DNA of 64,000 nt, taken from Enoplolaimus lenunculus (lineage: Eukaryota; Nematoda; Enoplea; Enoplida; Thoracostomopsidae). Position 1 is the first letter of the stretch. Each line of letters starts with the position of its first letter. The stretch lies in contig JASANG010003829.1 of assembly GCA_030248215.1 (NCBI GenBank), positions 62,001 through 126,000 on the forward strand. Reading direction: 5' to 3'. The notes beneath the pieces are model-generated. The model did not search any database and was not told the origin of the DNA. It saw only the letters and a program-made list of their open reading frames with translations. Positions 33,656-45,000 of the stretch are shown in pieces. A program made the position numbers and the translations under genes.

Positions 33656-34164
33656 AGTACATATGTATATTCCCGAAACTTTTCGATTCAAAGTCCGGTG
33701 GGATAAGCATATCATGTACCAACCGGAATATATTTCGTCATTCAAAATCGTCAAATCCTATGTTGAAACGCTGAACAGTGCAACCGTTAACAGAAATGAC
33801 AAAAAACGTAATTTTGAGTCGTTGTTCGTTTCATCCAAGCTCGATTTGTCAAATAAATACTTAAACGAATACTCAAGTTTAAAGCATGGATATTTCGCCC
33901 CGGGCGCGCAACACCTTGTGAAAGAAACGACCGAAAACCCAAATACAATTTTTACAATACATTTAAACGCTTTTATAGCTTGACCTTATCAATTGATCAA
34001 CTAAAAAATTCCGGACGCACCGCCCTTTGCTGCGAATCCATCTGACCCGAAAGTATTGGTCAACAAATATTATATTATTATTATAAGCCAAAGCCAAGTT
34101 TAAATACTTTGAGGTTCGGGCAATTTTTAGGATTATCAGTTTTTTTGGTATACAGTGTGAATTA

Positions 34165-35715
34165 TCAGCTATTAGCATAGCCACCCCTGACTCTTGAATA
34201 CGGCTCAGCATCTGTAGAATTCGGATATTGTTGTAGCTCGCTGGTATACGTCTTAAACGCGTCAGTCGTATGAATTTCTGGTGTTCCTGAGCTCAGCGAT
34301 CTGTTGCCCGTTGTAGTGCCGTATCGTTGTCTGAGTTGCGCCTTGCTGTTGTAATGCAGTTGATCAGCTGTTTGTTCTACAGTTGCAATTGTTGTTGTTG
34401 ATGATGTTGGTGTTGTTGCTATTGCTGTTGCATCTGATCCTAATGTATGTGGCGACCGGTATATGTCGCCTGGATTTGGTATGGAGCGTTGTTGTTGCTG
34501 TTGTTTTTGTTGGTGTTCGTCGTTTGTGGGCTGCTCGCCAGCTATTCGATAATCTGAACTGTTGACTTGAACGTCGTTGGAATATGCTTTTGGTGTGTAT
34601 TGTTGCTGTTCTTGATAACTATTTGCAACGCTATACTCGATACTGGGTGTCGTATTCGAATACAATGAGAATGTTACAGGTTGAGTAGTATACGATGTTG
34701 ATGTTGTTGTTGCAACACCTGCCGGCGATGAAGACTGTCGCTGAGAGCTAGGGCCAAACGACTCAGAGCCAAGTTCAGAAGTCCACGATGTCTCAGTATT
34801 GTTTTCAGTCACAGTTGCCAGGGTAGAAACGAACCCTTGTCCTTTCCGTGGTGAAGTGCTAGTTCGAGATGTGGCGTACAGCGACACCGGCGGCAATTCC
34901 GATTGGCTGCTTGGATATGCAAATGGCGATGAGCTAAAACTGGCTCCATAGTCACCGGTGGCAGCAACTGAATCTGAGTTAGGTAATGAAACACTGGCGC
35001 TGTATTCGGCATCTGTCGTAGTTGCAATTTGATTGGTTGTTTCGTACGTTGTCGAAGCATAGTTTCCAGCATTGGAAGCACCGTCATGTGACTGATAACT
35101 ACCGTAATACCCTGAACTTGTCGACGTAGCGCTGATCAGATTCGTTGATGCTTCTTCATCTTTAGGGTTATTGGTTGTCGTCGGGTCATCCTCTAAGCCA
35201 GATTTATAGAAATGTACCGATGCTGTACTTCCAGCAGTAACATTTGCGCCACTGCCAGCTAGCGAGTAACTATCTTTTCCAGGCGGTTTGGTATAATTGA
35301 CCAAAATTCCAGGTTTCAGTGCCGCATTCCCACTGCCTAAACTGCCTTGATCTCCGGAAGGTGCTGTTCGTTCGTCGGTGCCGCTTGTGTATGGCCAATC
35401 AGAGCTCAACATTGCTCCGCTGGTTCCTGTGGTTGTTGTCCGACCAGTATCGTACTGATCTAATTGGCTCTCTACGTCATATGAACTTCTTATCGGATAT
35501 GATTGGTTCATTGCTGACTTTGATCGCCGTCTTTGTTCGCAGTATCGAAACAGCAAATGAACACACGCCATGCCGTACGCAAGTGCAGTCAGTCCAATAA
35601 AACACAACCGAATATGGTCTAAATATTCACGTATACTTGTCAAATCGTCTGTCATACCTACAACTTTTGAATAATCGCGGGCGAAGGCGTTTGCTACGAT
35701 TCCAGAAGCAGCCAT
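34165..35715 (-). CDS. Single-pass membrane protein with long Ser/Thr/Gln-rich tail
   Basis: 516 codons uninterrupted on the minus strand, ATG at 35715 in good context (ACAATGG), an in-frame TAA 21 bases upstream, stop TGA at 34165. Residues 1-35 are a soluble N-terminus without a signal peptide; residues about 36-57 (LCFIGLTALAYGMACVHLLF) are one membrane helix, followed by the basic stop-transfer EQRRRSK. The remaining 450 residues are low in hydrophobics and rich in Ser, Thr, Gly, Tyr and Gln, with glutamine runs near residue 400, so probably disordered. Spliced exons upstream or downstream cannot be excluded. I do not recognise the family. Length, start context and the clear helix argue for a real gene; the repetitive composition leaves some doubt. 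Confidence 0.65.
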   Translation of the reverse strand: MAASGIVANAFARDYSKVVGMTDDLTSIREYLDHIRLCFIGLTALAYGMACVHLLFRYCEQRRRSKSAMNQSYPIRSSYDVESQLDQYDTGRTTTTGTSGAMLSSDWPYTSGTDERTAPSGDQGSLGSGNAALKPGILVNYTKPPGKDSYSLAGSGANVTAGSTASVHFYKSGLEDDPTTTNNPKDEEASTNLISATSTSSGYYGSYQSHDGASNAGNYASTTYETTNQIATTTDAEYSASVSLPNSDSVAATGDYGASFSSSPFAYPSSQSELPPVSLYATSRTSTSPRKGQGFVSTLATVTENNTETSWTSELGSESFGPSSQRQSSSPAGVATTTSTSYTTQPVTFSLYSNTTPSIEYSVANSYQEQQQYTPKAYSNDVQVNSSDYRIAGEQPTNDEHQQKQQQQQRSIPNPGDIYRSPHTLGSDATAIATTPTSSTTTIATVEQTADQLHYNSKAQLRQRYGTTTGNRSLSSGTPEIHTTDAFKTYTSELQQYPNSTDAEPYSRVRGGYANS

Positions 35716-36110
35716 TGTTGCAATTTTTAATGTTTAATGCAAAAATTACTTAGCTAGTAATTTTAACGTAAAATTCAAAACCAGTTAGCCAGTTGAAATA
35801 GTCAGGCTATAGAAAAGTGATTCTGAAGTGATATGTGGAAATTATAGATAGATCACTAGTAGCGAAGGGCTTTAGCCGCAAATATTGGCGAGTTATAACA
35901 ACTTTCTGTTGGTTTCAAACTGAGGATTGCTCTTAAACATGGCATTAATTTGTCGGTTCGTTACGTCATGATCGCCTTTATTTAACAATAGTACCATAGC
36001 TATTACTAGTATTTCTTTTAGAATTTAACTGTAAAAACTAACATTCTTGCAGTGGCGCATGTTAATGTTTGAAGCTTTCCTACTGAGACAGTATGTGACT
36101 TAAGTTCTCG
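35716..36110. other. Upstream region of the minus-strand gene
   Basis: AT-rich, presumably 5' untranslated and promoter sequence of the gene ending at 34165. No clear promoter element is visible. Confidence 0.3.
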
Positions 36111-36114
36111 GAGA

Positions 36115-36213
36115 TGCGGGCTTGGATTAGGCTTATGTTAATGCTTATATATATCGTTAGACTACAGTTTAGGCTTAGGTTTACTAGCAGGCCATTATAA
36201 CTAACATGGGCCC
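36115..36213 (-). mobile_element. TTAGGC-bearing repeat fragment
   Basis: CTTGGATTAGGCTTATGTTA, TTTAGGCTTAGGTTTACTAG and AGCAGGCCATTATAACTAAC ending CATGGGCC. The same right part (GGCAGGCCTTTATAGTTACC, ATGGACC) occurs at 41128-41205, so this is a distinct sub-family. Confidence 0.55.
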
Positions 36214-36219
36214 TTGCTT

Positions 36220-37640
36220 GTTGCCATTATATCATTAAATTGTACAAAGACCTGTTTATATATATACAAGTAGAGTCTTTGCCACTGCGAGTAGTGCAAA
36301 TTGTGCGGCAGAATGTTGCATCTGCTGAGCTTTATACATGTTTGCTTGATTGAACCTAAGCATTGCAAACTAGGAACAAGCGACAGACAGCGAAGGGTCA
36401 GAAAATTTCTTTCGATAGAGCAATGAAAATATAAGCATGTGCAGTAAAATGAACTTTCAAACTTCTGGCAAAGCTGGGGTCAGCGAAGCACTCGTGCAGG
36501 AATGCGTGGGTTGCTCATGTAGTTGTGGTACCACCTAAATTGGGTTTGTTATTGAATGAGTGACCCATGATATAAGGCTTGTATACTACGCCTAAGTTTA
36601 AACTAAGCCGAAGCGTAAATCTAAACAATTTGTGTGTCGAGAGAAGGTGACGAAGGGGCCACGCCGGCAAAACCAATCAGAATTAGTAAGGGGGTAATAA
36701 TTTACATGTGTATCAAAATTCAAAATTGCTTCGTCCAGGCAGACTCCGAACTAAAATTTTATGCTGGAGTTAAAATAATAGTGAGCGGCCTTTCGCTCGC
36801 TTCGCTCGCCATATTACTTTCAAATCAGGCTTATGCGGCGAACGATTCGGCCTAGTCCCGTTAGTCGTCCTGCGCGCAAAAATTTAGAATACCATGAAGA
36901 GAACACGGAAATTGGCAAGCCAACCTCAGATTCTCCCTGAAAAGAACTTGGATGGTCACTGCTGACGTCATATAGACCTTGGATTTGTAAAGCGGTGAAG
37001 TTGAGTTAATGACTTTGATGTGGCCCCTCCAATTCTTATTTCTCGAGAATCCGCTTACTATAAGCTTAATTTTAAGCACAATTGCACCATAAACCTCAGT
37101 CTCTTTGTTAAGTGTCGCTGTCTTCCTGTCTCTAAGTGGACCCTGCCCCTCCAGTTAACGCGGGCTAATCGGGCAACAGAAATACGGGCATAGTCGTCGT
37201 GGTATATAAGCCGGCGTATCTACTTTTATGATAAGACTCTTCAAAAGGCAACAAACTAAAAGAATAAGTTTCAAAAATTTACATCGATATGGTACTCGAA
37301 ATTAAAAAATTAAACTGTTTCAAATTAAGCAAAATTCAAATGTTCTATTTACTCCCGTGATCATGCTGACATGAAATGCGAACGAAAAGACACATTCAAC
37401 GCCATTGTGCAGTAAAAAATGAAATGTTTTGCTTTTTTTGAGCATATAATATACTGTTTTAGGCACTTTTGGACTTGTCCATCGCAAGGGAAAACTTTCG
37501 TTCGTATAGAAAAATTTTTAATTGAGTTTTCACGAGATCTGCCGCCTGCATTAACCCCCGCAAGTTCAGAAGACCCTAAGCATGATGGAAGTGTCGCACG
37601 CCTATATAAACCCCGCACTAAGCAATTCATTTTTTAAACA
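36220..37640. other. No gene recognised
   Basis: AT-rich intergenic sequence. Short ORFs at 36634-36855 and 37419-37637 show no splice support or recognisable motif. Confidence 0.35.
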
Positions 37641-37644
37641 CTTG

Positions 37645-37921
37645 AGCCCTATTCACAAGTGCAAGTTTTTACTGCGACAACTTGCAACTGCAACTTGCAC
37701 TTGCAAGTTTTGCCGAAAATCGCTCCCGTTCGAAACACTTGCAGCTGCAAATAATTCATCAAAATCACAGCTATGAACTGTTTTACATGTGCAAATAATC
37801 ATGTAAAGTTCGCTGAATTAATTGCAGCCGCTTTCTCATTGGCTGATGAAAAAATGCACCAAGCGGACAATTTACAGCTGCAACTTCTCGCAACAAAAAC
37901 TTGCACGTGTGAATAGGGCTT
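37645..37921. mobile_element. MITE-J copy 2
   Basis: Left AGCCCTATTCACAAGTGCAA, right ACTTGCACGTGTGAATAGGG, one mismatch in the inverted repeat. About 80% similar to 28154-28430 by eye along its length. Confidence 0.88.
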
Positions 37922-38903
37922 CAAATTATCTAACGAAGTACGTTTAGTCTGTATTGTGGCGTGTTATAGTATGAAAACCGCCGTGTGGGGCTTGGAGAGC
38001 GACAGTTCAGCGTCTTGCTTACCGCCCTTTGAAGCTTGGGGGGCTCAGGAGGCAGCATTCCCCCAAATGGATAGTAAAATGTGCCCCTACGACGCTACGT
38101 ACTCTCAGATTGTGTTATTACGAAAGATTCTTTTGACAACGCAAAATTTACTGTGAAGTCTCACTTCCGCTGTGTGGAAGAGAGTACAAATGTGTGATTT
38201 TTCAAAATCTTGAAACTAAACCAAGCTTAACATTAAAAGAGAATAGCTTATACATTTCAAAATTCTAAAAAATTTTTAACTAAATTTTTAAAATCTTTCG
38301 GCAAAGATTTAGCCAATTTTTGTCAAATCAATCAAATTTAAAGTCTATCGATACTAAACCACGTGCTTCGAGTTGCTGATAAGGTCGAAAATTATTTTTC
38401 ACCTTTCACGGAGGATCAGTGGAAAAAATCCTACTGGAGATAAAAACAATTATTGGTTATTTTAGTTTTTCCAGAACATAAGTTCGATTATTTGCCAAAA
38501 CCGCGCACAGGTATTCTGCTAGACCTTATATATAAACTTCAAAGTTTTTGATTTGTGCCACTTTGATACTTAACTTGTGGTGTAAACGCGATATCATAGA
38601 ATACTAAGCACCGGAAATGTTAAATCAACTTTTAGCAAAACACAACACAAAGTTGTTCAGTATTTCATCGCAAAACTCGCCACTATGTTTCCTTTAATCA
38701 CATCTGTCATTTTGCAAACTTGATTGAAATTTTTCTATTTTTACGCAAATTCTGACATTAAATTATGTAAAAATAGCCTAATTTATAAACGTTTCGTTTG
38801 TGCTTTTATTTGCAGATCAAAGGTAAAATAGACTTACAATGTGAACGTTTACCATACCTACAGATGATTGACAAGCTTTGATTAAATAAGTTTTAGGGCT
38901 AAT

Positions 38904-39259
38904 CAGGGTGTAACCGGATATCTGTTTTCGTTTTCGGTAAAAATCGGTGTCCGTTTCCGTTTTCGATTCCGTGCTATGATCAAAATTAGTTAAAAAACCA
39001 CGTATATATTTCGCATTTTTTTATTACAAATACTAAGTCCAAATTATTTGAAGACAAAGAAAAATTACGAAACTTATCCGAAATCTTAAAAGTTTCCGCG
39101 CATTCAACGTTTGTTTAAAATTCTAGAAAGCCTGGCGAATATCGGCAAGCATCAATTCTGTTGGCAGAAAAATAAAACATCATTGAAACTTTTATAGTTC
39201 AATATCCGTTGTTTTGTCCGCTATCCGTTTCCGTTAATTTTGCTATCCGTTTATACCCT
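38904..39259 (+). mobile_element. hAT-N1 copy, best preserved
   Basis: Left CAGGGTGTAACCGGATATCT, right TGCTATCCGTTTATACCCTG. Inner blocks AAATCGGTGTCCGTTTCCG and ACTTTTATAGTTCAATATCC match 9981-10302. Confidence 0.85.
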
Positions 39260-40060
39260 GGAGCCAATACATCAATATTAAGGTGAACCAATTATAAGGT
39301 AACTTCCGCAAAGTATCGGATTTATTCAAAAACAACTGGTTTGTAAAATTTTCTACAGATTGTGTAAGTAGTTTAGCTTGTTTGCAGAAAATATCGCTAA
39401 TTGGTGTATTGCGAGGCACTGAATAGTACCGTAACCACCAACAGCTTTGCCGTGCTGGAAATTTAGCGATACGAATGGTTCACCAATCGCTCACAATGGG
39501 TTCTCCAGCCCAATGGGTGACCGATTTAGCGAGAGCATAACACGAGTTTCACAATTGTGTGCCTTTTCCGCAGCTGTTGAGTTGGGTCATGCCAAAAAAT
39601 TTGCTACAAACCGCACTTTAAGAATTGCACAAATTCAGAATACCCCGAAGTCGCCTTTACTGCGAAAAACCCGTTCTTTGCCGCTGTTTGTTTGTTTGGT
39701 TCAGTTTAGCTTAGAACGTAAAAAAATTTAGACAGGATGCTGTTTTGAAACCACCAGTAGACTATATTAAATTTTTTAACAAATTGTTCAACTTTATCAC
39801 AGTGCCTATAATTTTGGTTCAATCATCGCTAAGCTCTGTCGAGCAACGCTTTCAATTCCGTGCGTGGTTTATTCGCTGTCGACAGGTACAAGGACATATA
39901 AGCGAGAATAGCGGTAGCTATACTTATTGTAAAGTTTTAGAATACTCAACCTGCATCCTAAATGTCAAAAACAAAATGTGTGCTCGATACGCTTGCTCGC
40001 GAAAACATTACATCAAAAAATTAGTCTCTTCGAAATGATAATATTGGCTATACGACCGTG

Positions 40061-40219
40061 GGGCCCATGTATAGAACAGGGCCGGACCAGTAGTATAAGC
40101 ATATTCCTAAGCCTAAGCCTAAGTCTAAAGCCTAAGCAAAAAAATTAAACTAAAGCTTTTCAACTGACTCTATCATAGCCCATACGAAAAACGATACGGC
40201 CCTGTTTCATACGTAGGCC
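40061..40219 (+). mobile_element. MITE-T copy with exact 8-base target duplication
   Basis: GGGCCCATGTATAGAACAGG to CCCTGTTTCATACGTAGGCC. CGACCGTG stands immediately left (40053-40060) and immediately right (40220-40227). Short clean array of CCTAAG. This copy fixes the element borders and the duplication length. Confidence 0.96.
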
Positions 40220-40937
40220 CGACCGTGTTTCCTGCAGCTCTAGCGTTATTATAATAGTAAATAACCAAAATTAAAATTTAAATCGTGTCAAACACCATCC
40301 ATATACCGTTCTTAGTTCAAAAAAGATGCAAGATTTTTATCACACGACGCCCAAAAGTCATTTATTTAAACGAAACGTTTTTTGATAGCATTAAAATTAA
40401 AAAAATACGATACTTTTACAAGCGAAATACTCACTGAGAAAACTACTGCGTTGTCACCCTGCAAAATCGGTGTGTGCATTTTTTTGCGTCAAAGCTCTTT
40501 TTGAGACGCACAGTAGCTGTGGAAATTTTTCATATTTACCAGGGCAGAAAAAAACCGAGGGGGGTGATGGAACGCCAACCTTCTACGGATCATTTCCTCT
40601 TGGCTTGAAGAAACTTTATCGATTTCAAAGCAATGGTTGTGACAGTGAAGTGTTTCAGGGCCCCAATGATCGCATTGATAAATGTTCCTGTGCGTATATT
40701 ATCAATTTTTGGGTGCCAAAATTCTACCTTCGCCTTTCTGTTTAGAAATAAATAAAATTAAAAAATATACATGCAGGGTGGATTAATACACGCAACATTT
40801 TATGTTGTACTCATTTGTTTTTCAACGAATATTCTTGTATCTTTTTTAATATCAAATTGACAATAAGTGTAAAAATAAAAGCGAAATTGATGGTCAGCAA
40901 AAATTTTACGGGCTTGCTCACCGACAGACAGTTTAGA

Positions 40938-41102
40938 CGGGCTCGTAGCCAGCTCGTTTTGATGAGGGGAGCTAAAAAATTTTCATGAGAGGCATACATG
41001 GCTTTTCGTTGACATACAAGCAAGGTTTAATATTTTCTAGGGGGGACAAAATTTACCAAAGGAACGACTGAGCCCCTGTGCCCCGCCTTTGCTGTGGGCC
41101 TG
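40938..41102 (+). mobile_element. MITE-D copy
   Basis: Left GGGCTCGTAGCCAGCTCG, inner ATGGCTTTTCGTTGACATAC and AAGCAAGGTTTAATATTTTC, right TGCTGTGGGCC. Confidence 0.7.
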
Positions 41103-41127
41103 CAGATATAACGATGATTTTGAATAC

Positions 41128-41205
41128 CGAGATGCTTAGGCTTAGGTTTTAGACTATGCTTAGACTTAGGATTGATGGGCAGGCCTTTATAGTTACCATG
41201 GACCA
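41128..41205 (-). mobile_element. TTAGGC-bearing repeat fragment
   Basis: GATGCTTAGGCTTAGGTTTT, then GGCAGGCCTTTATAGTTACC and ATGGACC. Partner of 36115-36213. Confidence 0.55.
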
Positions 41206-41591
41206 AAGATAATGGACAAAATAAGTCGGCGTTTCCGGAGAACTTGTATCCTAAACTTTTGTGGCGCAGGTATAAGGCATGATTTACCCGAGTAGTATCT
41301 TAGCTGAACGCAGTTAGCAGCATAAGCGCTGCACAAATAGGCTGAAGTGTGCAACTGATGCTTTAGAGTAAAACGCCAAATACGAATACGTGAACAATAG
41401 CCTGAATCACCCAATTGGCCCATGTGAACTCTAGACACCTGTTCAGTAAGCCTGAGCCTAAACCTAAACAAAAGCCTAATCATTCGCTAAACCCACTCCT
41501 AAGTTTAAGCTTAATTCTGACGATATCATAAAATATACGTGTGGGGGACATGGTGAACACCCTATAGCGCTTATATAATTACACTGTACAC

Positions 41592-41757
41592 GGGACCGTA
41601 GCCAAGAAGCGTCATACGGGGCTCAGCGCCCCTGAAACAATTTTTGCCCGTCTAGAATATTTTAAACCTTGCTTGTATTAAGTCAACGAAAACCCTTGTA
41701 TGCCTGTTCTGAAATATTTTAGCTTTTTTCTAGCAAGATAAAGCTGGCTACGACCCT
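41592..41757 (-). mobile_element. MITE-D copy
   Basis: Left GGGACCGTAGCCAAGAAGCG, right AAAGCTGGCTACGACCCTG, an inverted repeat. Inner AACCTTGCTTGTATTAAGTC and GAAAACCCTTGTATGCC. Confidence 0.75.
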
Positions 41758-42249
41758 GATTGTATATGACTGATATCATAACGTCTGCAAGTGTCACAAG
41801 CCACTATATTACAAATTGAAAAAGCCAAAATAATACTTCTATTCCAACCGAGATGTATACATAATCAAATACAAACGATAGCAAAACTATCGTCAAAATT
41901 GTGGGACCCCATGCTGAGCCTTGTAGCACATTATTCAAACTCTCCCATGTTATATAATGCATTATGGAAAGGCTTCATTATTGTCGAAATATAGTAGTTT
42001 AACAGTCTTTCATGTTGGCATAGTAGACTAACGCTAAAACTTCATTAAACTTAAAGTTTTAAACAATTTATAGTCTGTTTCGGTGCTGTTCAAATCAAAG
42101 ATTACAAATATTCGCCAGGCAGTTTCAGGCCTCGATGGCGATATGAAAACCACCGGAGTTTGTTTTTCTGGAAAACGGAATTGAAATAGATTTTTTTAAT
42201 TGAAACTAACTGTATTTTGAGCAAGGCTAGCGAGCATAAGAATTATGTA

Positions 42250-42455
42250 AACGGCGCCGTAAAAATTAACAAAATTTTGTAACATTTCTACCCGAGACGT
42301 GTTAAATGGCGTAATACTTTCGATTACGTTCGGCGCCGTACGTCACCGCACGTCATGGTGCGGTATCGTACTAAAAATATTCACGTACGATGCCGTATGG
42401 TGACAGACGATGACGTACGGTGACGGACGGCACCACATGACAATTATAGCGCCAC
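42250..42455. mobile_element. CGTACGGTGACG-rich element, copy 1
   Basis: GGCGCCGTACGTCACCGCAC, GGTGCGGTATCGTAC, TGACGTACGGTGACGGACGG: a mesh of direct and inverted 10-12-base words with high CpG in an AT-rich setting. AGACGATGACG to TATAGCGCCACC corresponds to the second copy at 59312-59455. Confidence 0.6.
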
Positions 42456-42469
42456 CTTTAAGGTAAGCT

Positions 42470-44145
42470 TGTAACCGATCAAAATTTCAATCAAACGGGC
42501 ATATATTGAGGCGGTAAATTACAGGGTTGGACGAAGTCAAATAATATATTTGTACTTAATTCGTTAATTAGTGACTTGATGGTGAACAAGTTCGCCATTA
42601 GACTGAGTGTCGCAAGCTGCACCATATGATATATATATATATTTATATATATATCTTAATTTATGGTGATTTTCTGAAAAATTTCAATCCAAAAAGGGGC
42701 AGTGAAAATAATGTTGCCCTCGAGGTACAAATAAAAGCCATAAACCTGAATGGGAACAAACATGAGCCCCGCCAAAACATTTGAGCAGTTGGTGTACAAG
42801 TGTATTTCAATGCTGAAAAAATTTGTAACAAGCACCTGTGGTTACAAATTTTTCAATTCATACTTCATACGACGTGTATAAAAATTGCTAAAGTAAAAAC
42901 CAAGAAACCAAGTTCTCGCAATTGCATTTCCTTGTATGTACCACCCGGCACCCTTTGATTAAACTCTACTCACCTCTCTAATTACATAGCTAATGTCCGT
43001 TTCAAAAAGCAGTATTACTATTATTAAAATATGCTTTCGTCAAATCCGGCGCTTTCAAATCCGACTTTACAAAGCTTCCAAGCTGTAATATACTCACAAT
43101 TGAAACAACCATTACAATGAAAATATCCACGCAACTGCCTCAGGTGGTGCTCCGAACGAAACTCGCGTTCCAATAAGCCACAAACAAGTACCTACTAGTA
43201 ATGTTGGCGAAAAAATTTATTTAGCACAGAAAAAACATATTTTGTCGTTAATGAAAATTTAATACAATCAACCTCGCTATACCGCTATCGAGTGTGCGGC
43301 TGTAACGCCGTTGTGAACGTAAAAAATATGACTGTTTTTAATCCGACAACGATCACATAGCTATCATTTCACTATGAAAGGGGATCCTGGAGCCATCACA
43401 AATTTTTGACCCTAGAATTCAATACTTAAATTCTGCATTGTTTCAAAACACACATTTTTCTCGTGTCTTTAGAAATCTCACGAATATACTTGATATTATA
43501 TTCCCTTTTTATACGGGTTTACCCGAAAAAAACAACAACATAGGTCTCTCAAATAGTGCGACACGTGTTTGAATAGAACTGTAAAAATTGATTGATTATT
43601 AAGAGATACAAAAGTTGAACCCGGCGACGCCGAAAAAAACTAATAAATGGGTTGTCGTGGGGTGGCCCTGACGCGGGTTAAATATGGCTTACTCGATTAA
43701 ATTATACGGCACTCAACACTTATTTCTTTTGCCTGAAAGTTTGGCGAGATGTACCAATTGAAAATTTTAGGCCATATTTTTACATTTATTAAGTTGACAC
43801 TAAATACTTTGTTATGAGAGCACGAAAGATATTGTTTGGTTTATAGCAAAACGAGTGTGCCTAAAACGCCTATAAAATGATGTAATTTTGGTTGCTGTTC
43901 GAAAAAACTAATAAAAGTTCAAGGTGAACTTAAGGTCACATTTGAGTATTCAAACCAGAAAGAGCACATGACATAAAGAAAAATAGATGGGCGCCAGTAG
44001 CGAAACGGCACTATACCCGTAAAACGTTAAGGGTTATTTTAAACTGCAGTCAGCCAAGTTGAAAGCGCTTTGAAAATCGCAGCGTCTTCTTTGATTGTCC
44101 TCATTGCTAACCTAAGAAATTGATTGAAAGCAAAAAGTTTGCACA
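42470..44145. other. No gene recognised
   Basis: Long AT-rich stretch without ORFs of note. It holds an AT dinucleotide run at 42628-42655 and no element ends that I can pair. Confidence 0.4.
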
Positions 44146-44149
44146 AAAC

Positions 44150-44335
44150 TACTGTTTTTTACTATTACACTGTCAAAAAATTTGATTTAGGCTTAGGCTT
44201 AAGCTTAGGTTATTAATACATGTTACAGACATATATTAAGAACCTAAACCTAAGCCTTAATCAAATCGTTTTACTATTACACTGTCAAAAAATTTGACTT
44301 AGGCTTAGGCTTAGGTTCTTAATATATGTCTGGAG
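44150..44335. repeat. Compound direct and inverted repeat with TTAGGC core
   Basis: TACTATTACACTGTCAAAAA plus TTTGAYTTAGGCTTAGGCTT occurs at 44160 and again at 44271. Between them lies an inverted copy (CAGACATATATTAAGAACCT, AAACCTAAGCCTTAATCAAA) of the second block's right part. The inverted pair could form a stem of about 40 bases. Confidence 0.85.
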
Positions 44336-44479
44336 CGAAATTTCAGGGCGGTGGAACAATAGAAGAAACGTACCGCTTTCAAAGGAGCGTATTTCTTTGA
44401 AGATACGTTGCTTTGAAAAAGTAAACATAACGAATTCACTGTAGTGCCCGAATCTCTATCTACGTGAACAAGGAGAAGT

Positions 44480-44659
44480 AGCCAATGTATAGAACAAGGT
44501 TGTAAAACTGTATAAGCATATTCCTAAGCTTAAGGCTAAACGTAAGAATGGCCATACACCTATAAGCCGAAGCCTAAGTAAAAAAACTCAGTCTTAAACT
44601 TATGCTTACTCTATTGCAGTCCCACACAAAAACGTTCCGTCCCTAATCTTTACACGGCC
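44480..44659 (+). mobile_element. MITE-T copy
   Basis: AGCCAATGTATAGAACAAGG, CATATTCCTAAGCTTAAGGC, and right end AACGTTCCGTCCCTAATCTT ending ACACGGCC. Confidence 0.78.
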
Positions 44660-45000
44660 TGAAAAAACTAACTCGATTATGGCTGCTGTCTAATCCCGAA
44701 ACAGACGTTATGCTTAAACTTCCTACTGTTAGAGAAAATAATACGACTCACATGACCACCAGGAAAACTGACATTTCATAAACAGATTTTGTTAAGTAAC
44801 TCATACGCAATGGATCATGGAAGTTAGAATATGTTTCATGGTCTACTAATCACATGACGTTTTGAAGTTTTAGGCAAATAAATTTAAGAGATATAAATGG
44901 TACGGTTTGCATACGTTTGGACTTATATTTGTTTGACCTTATTGAGTTTTTTCGCATGGAAATTACCAATATTCAGTTGTACTTAACTTTAATTTTTGTA

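Noticed and set aside
33664-33983. ORF of about 105 codons that reads fairly protein-like
   Set aside because: No acceptor at its start, begins inside a tRNA-like repeat flank, and no motif recognised.
39447-40038. Two consecutive ORFs at 39.4-40.0 kb as exons
   Set aside because: No matching splice phases or recognisable domain; codon-like bias not evident by eye.
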